Positions 34,102 through 46,110 of a stretch of DNA of 64,000 nucleotides are shown here, piece after piece. The DNA lies in the NCBI GenBank assembly GCA_018466975.1, contig CM031561.1, positions 2,666,001 to 2,730,000 of the forward strand. The letters are read 5' to 3'. A program made the position numbers and the translations under genes. The notes beneath the pieces were generated by a model. It was not told the origin of the DNA. It saw only the letters and a program-made list of their open reading frames with translations, and ran no database searches. Each line of letters begins with the position of its first letter. The first letter of the stretch is position 1. The stretch is from Sparassis latifolia (lineage: Eukaryota > Basidiomycota > Agaricomycetes > Polyporales > Sparassidaceae).

Positions 34102-35487
34102 TTACAAATAATGAGGGGAGATACGGTAAGATGCGACGGTCCATGCATTACTAGTGGCCGTCGCCTCAAAACCCAATTGGGTTCGTTCTTCATCAGTCAT
34201 GTCGTTGAAGACGTTTCGCACATAGGCGATCTGTTCCTCTCTGGTTTCTTCCTTCGATGTCTCCTTCTTCTGTGCGAGGTCTTCTCGCATCTTCTTGATC
34301 CATGTGATCGTGTCTGTGTCCAACCCGGGCTGTATCGTTCTAGCACGGGTGAAACTTCCAGACTGGGGGTGAAATTGTCTGTCGTTGGCTATATGGCCCT
34401 TCTTTCCGCATAGGAAACATAATCCTTCTTTCATTCTCTTCTGTCGCTCATCCGGGGATAAGTGCGAGATATTGACACGATCAACATCCGTCGCATTTGG
34501 ATCCTTTGCAGAAGCCGAGTAGTAGGGGCGATGGACCGATCGGCCCTTTCCTCGCGTCATCGTAGTGGCTCCTCGCTTGAAGATCTGAGCAGATCTCCAT
34601 TGGTTATCAAACCGCGAGGCGTATTCATACCACTTGTCAAGTGTCTTGGGCATGCTTTCCATCCCATATATCCTTTGTCGGAGTGGGTCGTTAAGTCCCC
34701 ACTTGAAATACTCGATATTTCCGGCATCTTCTAATTTCGCCTTGGATTCAATCGATCGGAATTCGGCAATGTAGTCGTCCGCAGTACGAGTTCCTTGCTT
34801 AATGTTACGCAGCAAGGTACGAGCGGTTTCTTCAATATTTTCATCGCCAAATGCTTTGTTCACACTCGCAATGAAGTCTCTCCAACTCCCATAAGAAAGG
34901 AAGTCGTCATTGGTAAGTTCCGTTTCTATGAAGCTCTGTGCCCATGATCCTGCTGTTCCTCCTTGCATGTGCGATAGCACGAATGTGATCTTCTGATTGT
35001 CCTCCTGGTAGACATGGCTATTTCCGGCCATGTAATTCTTGCATTGGTTTATGAATTCCCTAAGCTTCGAACGGTCTGAACCGTTGAAGATCTCGGGTTT
35101 TCTAAAACCAAGTTCCTTTTGGCTGACATGGTGACGTCCTTCATCCATGGTAACTGTAGCCATCGGTGGTACGTAATCGGATATGATTGGTGCAAGAATC
35201 GGTTGGGGTATGAGATCCTGGACAGGGAGGTTCCAAGGGGCGTCTGGTCTTTCTCCTGGATAGGAGATAGGTATGCCGCTGTCTGCGATGTGTGATAGTA
35301 CAAGCCCTCCAACGTTATGGGGTAGGCCTGCTTCGTAGTCACCACTTGGGTGATCAATGCGTTGATCTGGTCTGATGAGTAAAGGTCGTCCGTTTAAAAT
35401 GTGTACGTTTTCTGTGTCCCACTCTGCCTGAGATGGGAGGAGATCGATGTATTGCTTGGGAAGAGCAGTCGGGTTGATAAAGTTCAA
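34102..35487 (-). CDS. Gypsy Gag, full open frame
   Basis: 461 residues, the best preserved part of the element. It has a Retrotrans_gag core ([57 protein letters not shown]) and a C-terminal knuckle [14 protein letters not shown] in which the last Cys of C-x2-C-x4-H-x4-C is Arg. That missing ligand would weaken RNA binding. The stop at 34102 lies just before protease, so the pol frame would need readthrough or frameshift. Confidence 0.85.
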   Translation of the reverse strand: MNFINPTALPKQYIDLLPSQAEWDTENVHILNGRPLLIRPDQRIDHPSGDYEAGLPHNVGGLVLSHIADSGIPISYPGERPDAPWNLPVQDLIPQPILAPIISDYVPPMATVTMDEGRHHVSQKELGFRKPEIFNGSDRSKLREFINQCKNYMAGNSHVYQEDNQKITFVLSHMQGGTAGSWAQSFIETELTNDDFLSYGSWRDFIASVNKAFGDENIEETARTLLRNIKQGTRTADDYIAEFRSIESKAKLEDAGNIEYFKWGLNDPLRQRIYGMESMPKTLDKWYEYASRFDNQWRSAQIFKRGATTMTRGKGRSVHRPYYSASAKDPNATDVDRVNISHLSPDERQKRMKEGLCFLCGKKGHIANDRQFHPQSGSFTRARTIQPGLDTDTITWIKKMREDLAQKKETSKEETREEQIAYVRNVFNDMTDEERTQLGFEATATSNAWTVASYRISPHYL

Positions 35488-35858
35488 ATCCAGCGTGGAT
35501 AAATTCTCCTGTGTGACCTACGTCTACACGTAGACTGCACACCGTCCTTAACTAAGTGGGTTCGTTCGTCGTCGGCTAACAAGCCCGTAGAGTGTCTTCT
35601 GTCTTCAAACTGATACACCTATTTGCTGATTGCTCGAGTGATTACCTCAGCCTCCTCGGCCTATTGGTCTCTCGGACAGACCCCTCTCCGAAGATGAGTG
35701 ATCAGTCTATCCCTTCAGCTACCTCGATTACAGAGTAATCTCAGATGGTGCTTTAGCAATCGAATCGGGTGTATCGTTCAGTCTTCAAGGTTCGGTCCGG
35801 TCGGTAGTTCGTTGTTAGACTCTAGGAAGTCACAGAGAGTAATATGATCTCGACCTAA

Positions 35859-36500
35859 TGTTACGCGGCAGCGAAACACGAGCGTCAAGTCGAGTTGTCA
35901 CGAGACAAGGTCTTAGTCTAAGACACAAGTCCGTTCAAGTGACACTTCTGGCGATGTCCTCGCACTGAAGGTCGATCAGAGTTCGTTCTTATAACTCGTA
36001 GTAGCTGTCTGCTACTAACGGTCGATTTCAGTCAAAGGCAAGTGAAAAGCTGGTTTAATGGTAACCAGGTCGAGATGGGGATCCAGCTCGATAAGGTCGT
36101 CTACTTATACAAAAGGTATCCGCAGTACTACGCAGTAATGCGAGATCGTTCATTGGCTAGATAAGGTGAAACGATATCTGGGCAAGGTAACAGCGAGGAA
36201 GTAATATGTATGAGAAAGCTGAGTAAGGTCATGAGAGATAATCAGTACTAATGGGGATAACGAGTCGTGTATCAGAACGAGGTAAAGATGAGGCATACAT
36301 GCACGTCTTACATGTGCGATAAGAAGAAGGTCCGGAGTTGGATCCGGTGTAACCCTAGATGAGGAGTTCTGGACATCTGGATAAAGAATCGGAGGTTGCG
36401 CTCCGATGAGTCACGTGTTGGATCACGTGGTCTGGTAACGTAAAGGGAACAAAGAAAAGAAAAAGGAAAAGACGCGCCACAAGTGAGGAGCGTTGTAACA
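35859..36500 (-). repeat. Gypsy LTR (5' LTR in element orientation)
   Basis: 642 bp, TGTTAC...GTAACA, followed by the TCTGC target duplication. The stretch 35488-35858 between gag and this LTR is the element leader; no gene seen in it. Confidence 0.93.
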
Positions 36501-36505
36501 TCTGC

Positions 36506-37826
36506 TGCTCCCAGACCTCCTGGCCTCTGCAGGAAAATGCATTTTCTAGTGATCTCTCAGATCTCACCACTCTATTTCTTAGTCTCTGAGTTGTGTCCGA
36601 CTTGTTTGCAACATTCTGTGAACTTTCGTAACTTCGCTCAACTTCACTCGATTTCTCGCAACTTCTCTCCAAGATTTGACATTTTGTCACTCATACACCA
36701 CTCTTGCACCTCCCCTCTGTCAGATATTACTTACCCCTTGCCCTTGGGCCTCATCCAATGTGCTCTGTCTAATTCTCGTTCAATTCTGTACACTCCCAAT
36801 ATCACACTGCCTCTCTGGATGTTACGCCAACTCGCTGGGTTGTTGCACCAACTTATCAGTGTTGCTCAATGGTTGTGCCCTCTTGTTTTGCAAATCTCAT
36901 GCCCTTTATCATTTTACCTTCCTCTTCAAGACCCCTACCTTCATGCTAGACTGGAGATGCCATTTGAGTGTTCTATGTGGTTCAGGACAAGTAGCATATG
37001 TTTTCTTTCTCTTTCCCCTACTTTACCATTCTTTTCTATCTCTAACATATGACATTCACCTCACCACTCACTTTCCTTATTTTTCCATTAGTCCTAGACC
37101 ATTATGACTCTTTCTGATGTCAGGATCCATCATCCAACATTTCGTGACTTCCGCATTTTCTCTCCCTTTTTCCCCTCTCTATAAATACCTGCTGTATCTA
37201 TGTGGATTATTATCAAAAACCAGCTGGGAGGAGTTCCCCTTTCACTTCAGATCACTGAGAAACTGCATTTACGGTGATAGTGACTTCGAACTGCGATATA
37301 CCCCACTGCAACACTGCAACATAGCGAGACTGCGATATAGTGAGACTGCGTACTGCATTTAAAGACTGTGACTGCAAACTGTGACACTGTGATAGCAAAC
37401 TGCGACACTATGATAGCGACATAGCGACACTGCAATATACCACCTGCATTAGTCTTACTCTGACTTTCGCATTAGACTGACTGCGACTTCATTAAGATGG
37501 CAAAATATTGTGTTTCCTCATAGTGTTTCCTTCACAAATACTTCCCCTCCACTTGCAATTTAGTTCATCTTCACCTACAAGTTTGGTGATCTCGACACGA
37601 CCTTAGCTTCCGATCTCCGACTTTCACGACCTCGTCGTAAATTGTTGCTCGACTTTGCATTCTTATCACGAGCCTTTGTTCTTTTACAGGTTGCATCCCC
37701 CCAGGTTTTGGTCGAGGTTCTGGGACCCACTTGCATTATTTTACAGTCATGTCACCCTTCCCTCTCACACAGATCCCTTCTTGTTTTAGTTGGGTTTAGG
37801 TGTTTGTGTCAGGTGTGCACTCATCA
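36506..37826. mobile_element. Solo-LTR-like insertion of 1.3 kb in copia RT
   Basis: With the gypsy element removed, the copia frame KFTSV-C-TLLTLAVK is broken exactly here: ...CTGC, then this segment (TGCTCCC...CTCATCA), then CTGC again at 37827-37830 and the frame resumes. TG...CA ends, a 4-bp duplication and a TATAAATA box at 37180-37187 fit a solo LTR. Around 37270-37440 there is an array of ACTGCGATA/GCGACAT-like words. No partner LTR or coding part is in the window. Confidence 0.6.
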
Positions 37827-37830
37827 CTGC

Positions 37831-38600
37831 ACACTGCTCACTCTCGCTGTCAAGCTCAACCTTGAGATCTATCAGATGGATGTCAAGTCAGCATTCTTGC
37901 ATGGTGATCTTGATGAAGAGATTTACATGAACATCCTACTGGGTTTCTGCAAGGACAACAAGCTCATCTGGAGACTTAACAAGGCCCTCTATGGTCTTAA
38001 GCAGGCTGGGCATGAGTGGTACAAGAAAATCTGTGCTGATTTTGAGGCACTCGAGTTCACCCGCTGCAACTTGGTCCACAGCATGTTCTACAAGAATGAC
38101 AATGGTACCCTTCTTGTTATCGCAATCTATGTTGATGACATGCTCATCCTCTCTGACAACCCTGCTGCTGTCAACACCCTCAAGGATGATTTTAAGCCTT
38201 GCTTCGAGATGACTGACCTTGGTGAAGCATGATGGCTTCTCAGCATGGAAATTACCCATAATTTTCCTCGCCATATCCTCGAGCTCTCGCAATGCCAATA
38301 TGTTGAGAATGCTCTCACGCAGCATGGCATGGCTGACTGTCACCCGGTCAGCACCCCTATGGCACAGAACCAGAAGCTCATCAAGCTCTCAGAGGCAGAG
38401 ATTGACCCAAAGCCTTACCAGAGTGCACTTGGCTCCCTTATATATGCCATGCTCAGCACTCGTCCCAACCTCACTTTTGCAGTGGACACATTGAGCCACC
38501 ATGCCATGATGTCTGGCAAGGAGCACTGAAATGCTCTCATGTGAGTCTATCGCTACCTGTGTGGGACAGCAGACAAAGGCTCATCTACCAACTACTTGTC
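37831..38600 (+). pseudogene. Second copia element RT and RNase H, last part
   Basis: Resumes at TLLTLAVKLNLEIYQMDVKS and continues with FLHGDLDEEIYM, LNKALYGLKQAGHEWYKKI, the active site VIAIYVDDMLIL, SMEITHNFPRHILELSQCQY and YAMLSTRPNLTFAVDTLSHH. There are stops near 38230 and 38527. After about 38600 the resemblance ends, so the 3' end and 3' LTR are lost. Confidence 0.85.
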
Positions 38601-38910
38601 AAGATTAGTTAGGCTGGCACAGTGGCTGACATAGCTGCTGCAGGTGCTGTTGCTTTGGCCCTGGCTGCTGACATCCATGTACGTACCTCCTTCCTATTAT
38701 ACTCACTTGTACTTATAGCCCCTGCAGTGACTGTCATATCACTGATAGGTATGAACAGAGAGATTTGTATTCCTGGTGCATTCATTGACTGTTGCATCAC
38801 TGACAGGTATCCTCTCCAGTCTGTCTGCTCCTCCGCCATGCCCACTGTGCTTACCTGGCTTTGCCATTTTGATCCTGGGTGAGTCGCCCCATTGCTCACA
38901 TTTTGATAAT
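38601..38910. other. Stretch between copia remnant and duplication copy B
   Basis: No gene recognised. It contains two diverged copies of a CATCACTGA(T/C)AGGTAT word (near 38738 and 38800). It may be the last part of the copia element. Confidence 0.4.
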
Positions 38911-40436
38911 GGTAAGCTGGAATTATAAAATCAGAGAGGCTGTGCAAGTTGTATGCAGGCCATACGTGAATCACAGACTTTTTTGTGAGGCTCATAGTAG
39001 ATGTGGAGCTTCCGCACATCCATGGGCACATTTTTTTTTTCTTCTTCCATTCTCTATGTCCCATACACATCAACAGTCATGCTCAGTCCATCTTCAAAAG
39101 CTATTCAACAATCCAGAGTGGTGTCGCAAAGACAGAGAGGAAAAGATCAATGTACAGAGTACATTCTCTAAGTTAAATAAGAACATGAAAACAACTCAAC
39201 AGGCCGAAGTTTCTCAATCAGATTGTGTCATGCAATTTGAGCGGGCCTATCGGAGTTGAGAAAATGGCACAGGTGAGCACAGCCACATTGTCTGCAATTT
39301 CTGCAAATATGTCGAGTTGTTTTAATGCTATATAATGGATATCGCTGGTACTGATGCAACAGGAGTTAGTGGCATGAAGGAGAAATTAAGGGGTTGTATG
39401 GCTTCAAGTTCAGCTGGTCTGCTGCACCTGTGATGCATTAAGTGAAGAGCCTAAAGAGAAGCCTGTGAAAGATGCTACTGGCTGTTCCTTTGGTATTGAA
39501 CGACTGGAGAATGCGAAGGATTGCAGGAAGCACAGAGACATTTCTGCACCTATTATATCTATATCATCACCAAGACCAATGCAGATATGCCACATCGAAT
39601 CCTCGCCCTCACCTGGCATGTAAGTAATGCAATCTGCAATTCGAGTTTCCCAAATTGAAGCAAGACGCGTTATTTGCCAATAGACCTTTTCAATGTTAAA
39701 TCCTGAACACATACGCAGCTTGATCAAATCTGTGTCAGAGAGCTTCAGTGACATATCGTAAATTCGGGCAACACATTCACTCAGTACTAATCCAAAAAGA
39801 TAAGGTCTCGATGTGGGCATTTATGCCACTAGTTAATTGTTCCTTCAGTATTCTGGGTCATTGGAGTGGATCCAGAGAGCCTTGGAGCACCTCCCTCAGA
39901 CTCGCCACACCTTGGGAGAAGTGTGCTGGCAGCTATAACACATCGTCGAATTCAAAACTTGCAGCAGCAGGAGTTGCAGCTAGGTGCAAGACATACCAAA
40001 TCTGTCTCAGTAGGCAGACCTGACATCACCAGAGTTAATGCACAAATGAGATCTTAGGATGCTGGTGCCATGGCACAGATTTAACAGTGGATGTGAAGTC
40101 CCTCTGAGTCAGTCTGACATTGTATAGTGAAAGGACTAAGTTAGATATCTACCTAGACGGATCAGCAACTCATTCCTCCTTGTCGGTAATGCAATCAGAT
40201 CCAACAGTAATAAAATTGTCTCACATTTCATTGTCTTTGTGCATGATATTGAATGTACAGGTCAACTTCAAAACCTGGGCAGCTGCAGTAACTTGAGGCA
40301 GACGATGGCAAGAGTGGACATGAAGTCCTACAGGTAGATTCATACGAGTAGCTACAATAAATGGATGAAATGTGCTTACCCTCAGTCCAACATTGTAATG
40401 GTATAGCGAAAGGACAGAGGGAAACATGTGTAGCAT
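38911..40436. repeat. Segmental duplication copy B, first part (CpG-decayed)
   Basis: Collinear with 18076-19574 but full of C-to-T and G-to-A changes at CpG. Over one stretch of about 150 bp (39533-39680 against 18838-18990) I count 18 CpG in copy A and 5 in copy B. It has small indels and one extra stretch around 40160-40300 absent from A. No gene supported. Confidence 0.85.
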
Positions 40437-41313
40437 CAGGCTCCTAAAATCATCCATCATCACAGCTTTCTTGCTCCTACATCCCACATTTATATTTTAG
40501 AAGATCATGTGATATATGTTTTATGAGACTTACCCTTTTTATTGAGAATTACTGGATTAGGATGAGGACTAAGAGGAGGAGAACACTATGAGATGGCTGG
40601 CCCAACTCGTCACCTGATTTCTTTTGAGCTTATGAAAGTGAGCTTTTCTCAAGTGTAATTACATGTAAACCCTAGCACGGGTGTTATTTTCTGAAGCACG
40701 AAACAGGCCAAATCAGGTGCTTACTATGTGTACTCATGGCCTGACTGCACTGTGCTGGCATAGGGAAGGTGCTTGCTAGGGTAGAACATGATGATAGATA
40801 AATATTGCATGAGTTCCAGTCCATTTGCAGGGCAAATCAGCATCCTCAGCCTCATCTAAAGACTTGGGATATGTTGCACAGGTAGTAGATGGTTTGGATG
40901 TGTGTGCAGATTCTAAATATTCTCTTGCAATCAGACTGGTTTCCAACAGCTGAATTTAGAGACAACTGCAGTGCTACAGTGACTTTTCTCTGCTGCAATG
41001 CAGTGAGATAGCAGGTGCACATAGCTAGCAAGCACCCACTTTGGATTGAAAGAAAATAAGCCCCAGGCTAAGGTTTGCTGCAAATAAACCAGCGAGAAAC
41101 GATGTTGCTCCGGATCGGCATAACCTCGGATGACGAGTTGGGCCAGCCATCTCACTGGCACAGTGTTCTCCTCCTCTTAGTCCTCGTTCTAATCCAGTAA
41201 TTCTCAATAAAAAGGGTAAGTCTCATAAAACATATATCACATGATCTTCTAAAACATGAACGTGGGATGTAGGAGCGAGAACGCTGTGACGACGGATGGT
41301 TTTAGGAGCCTGG
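40437..41313. mobile_element. Non-autonomous hAT-like element with long terminal inverted repeats
   Basis: Ends CAGGCTCCTAAAA...TTTTAGGAGCCTG. The arms (40437-40612 and about 41131-41313) are inverted copies of one another over some 175 bp. It is flanked by 8-bp copies TGTAGCAT (40429-40436) and TGTAGCGT (41314-41321), identical except at a CpG, as expected of a hAT target duplication. The site is empty in duplication copy A. No transposase. The left arm has lost CpG; the right arm keeps it. Confidence 0.88.
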
Positions 41314-42151
41314 TGTAGCGTACGAGTATAGCGGGTACGCGGAGAGACCGAAAAAGGAAGGTAACGTAGTCAATACTACATACCTCTAGTCCCTCCGCGA
41401 GATTGTATCTACAACAACGGAAACCTCCAACTGCATTCCGTACACCGAGATGAGTTCGTAACCAGCATCGCGCTTACTGATGAAGGGGTGAACGTTAAGG
41501 GCTACGGGCGATCCGGAAGCCTGAGGTATGCGAGCGTGAGAGATGGCCATCACAAATGGACACGCGCCCCTCCCGCCTCCTGTGGAAGGCGCGTGCAGCT
41601 CCCTTGGACCAGAAGAACATTGGATCACCCACAATGTCAGGCCAGTCAGTGCCGACAACACTGTACGTCCTCCCCTCCCCCGCTGTCCTCCACTCGCCCT
41701 GGATCCCCGCGGCGAGCCTTGCGGCCTTCTGCGCGGAGCTCCTACACTGGCGGCTTCTGCGTTACCGATTCGCGGTGCGCCGAAGGTGGAGTACGACACG
41801 GCGGAGGCTGACTTGTCCTAGTGTATCTTAGTTATTTCGAAGCTGCTATTCGACTTGTTTAGGCCGCCGTCGCTCATACCACTCGGGGATATATACCTCG
41901 TGGAGAGCTCCATGATCCATAGCAAAAGAAATGTTTACAGCAGACATGAAGGCCCGCCCAGCTTCTCGGACCAACCCATCCGCATCAATGGGTGGTGGCA
42001 ATAGTCAACGCTATTCAGCGTTTAGTAAACCTTAAGGTAAGCGGACGCGTGATACTTCCAATGTGGGTAGTCTCATTGTTTCTATGCAAGTAAAATTATA
42101 CAAGACACCGACGCTTGCAAACTTACCGTCAGGAGCGCATCGTTCGAGCGA

Positions 42152-44217
42152 TCATATCTCTCTACGCTTGATCCCAATTACACACTCATGCGGCTTGCGA
42201 ATGAAATTGTCGTGCACTCCGAACTGCACAGGATCTCTTGTCAGCACGCTTGGGCAGTAGAGGAAGTCCAAACTCACTACTTGACCCGGTTGCAGGACAA
42301 TATCATAGCGACGGAAAACAGCGGCGAGGACCAATGTCAGTTCCTGCACGGCGACGTTGCGCCCGAGGCAGGCCCTGGAACACGACAATAAGTTTACGCA
42401 GCCGCCGAAGTAATGACCACTGCCCAAGATCTCACCTGGGTCCCAACGAGAACGGATTGAACACCTTCATCATCTCGCCCCGTTTCTCATCATCCAACCA
42501 GCGCTCGGGACGGTACTCCTCCACATCCGCGCCCCACATTTCCTCGGAATGATGCATGCTATATAAGGGCACGCTGATCTCTGTGCCTGCAGGAAAAGTG
42601 TGGCCGAGCACCGTGATGCCTCCTTCGGGAACGACACGACCGAGACCAAAACCAACCGCGGTGAGAACGCGGAGGCCCTCGTTGATGACAGCCTCGAGGT
42701 ATGGCAAGGATTTGACGTCAACAAAGGGCAGAATACTCGAGTCTGAGCCGGCCACAGCGTCCAGCTCGGCCTGGAGTCTCTTCTGCACATTCTGGTTGCG
42801 GGCAACATGGAATATCACGGTCGCCAGCGAGCTGTAAAATAAATTATCAGCAAAGCGAGCTCAACGGGACAATATAGCGGCAACAAGTAGACGTACCTGG
42901 ATGTTGTGTCGGATCCTGCGATCAGCAGCGCAACGGCCTCCACAGTCAACTCCCGCGGTGTCATTGGATTTCCGTTCTCATCTCGACCGTTCAATAATTT
43001 CCCAAACATATCATCAAAAATCTTCCCTTCATCTTCCCCCTGGCGGGTGGTAAGGCGCCGCGAGATAGCTTCCGCCGCCACGTCGATCAGCTGGGCCTGC
43101 GCCTTCAGGCCACGACGGTGCTGCGGCATGCGCTCCACGAATTCGCGCACGTACGCGGGAAGCACACCGAGAATGGGAGAAATCTCCATGCGCGCACTAA
43201 CTGCGTCGATAGCATCGATTTCTTCGACCTCATATTGAGCCGCAGGTTCCTGGGCGGTGGACTCGTCGAGTGCATAGGAGGCAATTCCAGCTGTAAGAGA
43301 CTTCCTTATCCTGGCGGTGTCCTGGCCACGCAAAAGCATACCAAAAGGAGAGCCGAAGGCGAGTTCACCTGTGGGACCGTCACATCAGCCTGCGTTGAAG
43401 TACCTATGCAGCACGAATTTCGTACCAATGACATCAAACGTGAACAAATTGCACCCTGTCACCCAACACACAACATCAGATGGTCAGAACCTCGTTCAGA
43501 ATAATTCGTCGCTCACAAAACAGTGCATCAAACCAGACATAGCCGCCGCGCACCTCCCACGTGCTAGACCCCAGTGTGCCAGTCTTCACTTCATCCTTGC
43601 GCACCGCGCTGTTGCACATGATGTCCCACTGGTTCAACAGAGTTTGCAGATGAACCTTGATCGGGCCCTCGAAGGCGCGCACGCTCTGCGGGGAAAACAT
43701 GTGGGACATGACGCGCCGCTTACGAGCATGGTCGGTGCGGGAGCGCGCGTTGAATAGCCCGCGTATGGCACGGTAAGACGTAAAGGTGTCGTAGAAAGCT
43801 GACTTCGTTGTCCCGGCGGAGTGGCCATATACCGCTGAGACCGCTTCCGGAGAAACAATCGAAATGTGGTTCGGCGCAATCCGTACGAAAGGTCCTAACG
43901 TCCAAGTTCGCATCGGTCATTCAAGTTAGCACTTTACATGTAAGTTAGAGAGGCATACCATATTTCTGGTGCAGCTCGTCGACAGCGTTGGTCCTCGTGA
44001 ACGTGCGGGACACCCAGAAGAGCCAACCAACGGAAAATTTTGCAAAGAAAGGGCCGGGGTATTGGCGAAGACCATGCTCGTCGACCAAATACGGTACAAC
44101 GTACACTGCTAGGACAACAACGGGCAGAAGACAAAGGACGAAGGGAATCGGATGTGCCGCGGGGTTTAGAAGTACCTCGAGCATAGTCGCAGTATTGTAG
44201 GAACGAGAGGCGACCAA
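42152..44217 (-). CDS. Cytochrome P450, copy B
   Basis: Paralogue of the gene at 20351-22413 with the same seven exons: 44217-43959, 43894-43517, 43455-43426, 43368-42897, 42831-42436, 42374-42278, 42223-42152; 567 residues. It has one codon fewer than copy A in exon 4 (the Ala-rich stretch before EGKIF) and scattered substitutions. Membrane anchor, AGSDTTS I-helix, INEGLR, PERW and the heme loop FSLGPR-ACLGRN are all present, and splice sites are intact, including the changed exon 6 end (GTA|GTGAGT in place of GAG|GTAAGT). Both copies therefore look functional, which suggests the duplication is young or both are kept. Substrate unknown. Confidence 0.9.
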
Positions 44218-44799
44218 TTTCGTGGCAAAACAGAGTACTTGGATATCCCGGGAGAGGGGAAGTGGCCAATGGGTCTTGCCAAGGTGCAGCTTTTATACCT
44301 GATAACGCCGAAGTCTAACACACGCAGGAGTTTAAATCCGTTCACAGTCACTGGACAATCATGGCTCAGAAGACTTCGTGGCTAAAAAGACTGTCATTCA
44401 GAGAAGGCATGAGTCATCTGGTAAATGTCAAATGACATTGACGGCAGAGGTATGAAGGCCTCCCGCCGCGTTGACAAGTCCAGAAATTCATGCAAGCGAG
44501 ATACCTGGATTTTACATCAAGACGTATCCAGCCCTCATCCGACCGTCAGATACGAGCAGCAGTATACGCGATTAAAGATGTACTGAAGACTTTACCGTAA
44601 GCTCAACATGAAAAGCCACTCCGGCAGGGGCTTATTGTGTCTGCAACAACCTTTCCAATAGACGACGGGCGATGATGTCACACCAAGGGTTATCTCCTTG
44701 GAATGCAATACCGATGAGCCGTGGCAAAAAGAAGAAAGCTTTCACGCCGTGAACCTTACAGCACGTCCCAGGGCGAGGTCATCACTATGACCGTTATGT

Positions 44800-45130
44800 G
44801 GGTGGCAGCCATTGAACAGCGTGCGACATGCGTTCGTATCGGCCAACGTCGATCGTGAGTAATTCGCGGATCATCCGCGAAGCGTTATAAGTTCCCGAAC
44901 GGTAACCATTCAAATTCCCTGCGATTACTTTGATCAGCTGTGCTGTCTCCTACCAACGGTCTATATTCACTTGGTCGAGCTGGACATTCCGGAAATCACA
45001 GCCATGAAAAGCCAGTGGAACACATTCTTCCAGTGTGCTGTACTCTCTCAGTGAACCAGTATCTTCGACTACTTTAAATGTCAGAAAACCAACAGCTTCA
45101 ACACCAATGGTCTTCATCAATATATTGTTA
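44800..45130 (-). pseudogene. Remnant of an unknown gene, copy B (broken near its end)
   Basis: Carries the middle part that is shifted in copy A (FLTFKVVEDTGSLREYSTLE...HGCDFRN) in one open frame. A deletion of about a dozen bases near 44828 changes the C-terminal frame kept in copy A. The two copies are thus broken at different places. No family recognised. Confidence 0.35.
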
Positions 45131-45810
45131 GTTGGGTGCCTGTATGCCGAATAGAACAGTAGTCGTAGTATGAACCATCGAACGGTGACGACGTGGCATA
45201 TATCGGGTAGCCTGTATGTTGGAAATGGCCGGAAATGAGTGCACGGCCACGATCGGCGACAAAACATAAACGAGCGACCGTGCCTGCGGAGAAGAGCACA
45301 ACGCACGCACCAGTGTCTAATGAGCACTCATCGGACGATGTCCGAGAGTGAAAAATATAGCCGAGAGACTCCCACCGTGAGCAGATGTGAGGGGACCTGG
45401 GAACTCTCATGACAGCAAGAACCATATCGTTAGGCCCCTGGTCAAAAAATCGTGCACGGGACCTTTGGGTGGTCTGCGAAAAGAGCTCCTGATAGGCTGG
45501 ATACTAGCCTTCGCATCTCGCCGGGATCAAGGACATTGCGGACGCGAGCGGCCAGGCGGCGCGACTTGATGGCACGGTGGCGCCAATCCACCTGAATTTC
45601 CGGACCGTTTGATTGCGCAGTCCGCACTGTGAACGGACTTTTTGGAGGGGCCTATCGACATGACCTTTGCTGGAAGATCGGTCGACGGCGAATCGTTCGC
45701 ACCTATTGGTACCATTATCAGCCACGACTGATTCATGCATGCCACGTCGAATATTCTCCTCACGCGGTTGATCGCACTCCTATCCGGAGAGCCTGCTTGA
45801 TATTGTCAGT

Positions 45811-45960
45811 TCGGGCAGAACCACACAAGTCCGGGCAGAACCACGCAAGTCCGAGAAGAACCACACAAGTCCGGGTAGAACCACGCAAGTCCGGGCAGAA
45901 CCACACAAGTCCGAGTAGAACCACGCAAATCCTAGCAGAACCACGCAAGTCCGGGCAGAA
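45811..45960. repeat. 20-bp minisatellite, copy B (about 7.5 units)
   Basis: Same unit as 24063-24157. Units alternate between CCACACAAGT and CCACGCAAGT, so the array grew partly as a 40-bp dimer. Confidence 0.9.
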
Positions 45961-46110
45961 GCCAGCAGCCAGCGTGGATAACACTGTAGACCCTACTCTG
46001 CCGTCCTCCCAGTCCACCGCGTCCCGGAACCTCGCAGCGTTCTGCGCTGGGAGCGCTACCGGGTGTCCGCGTCGCCGCCTCGCAGGTCCGCTGGAGTGGG
46101 ATACGGCACT

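Larger units (their letters stand above)
41314..46110. repeat. Segmental duplication copy B, second part (CpG intact)
   Basis: Collinear with 19575-24300 at high identity. It contains the P450 gene copy B, the second copy of the unknown remnant, and a longer minisatellite. The R module copy lies near 41700-41800. The match fades after CCGCTGGAGTGGGATA near 46105. Confidence 0.85.
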
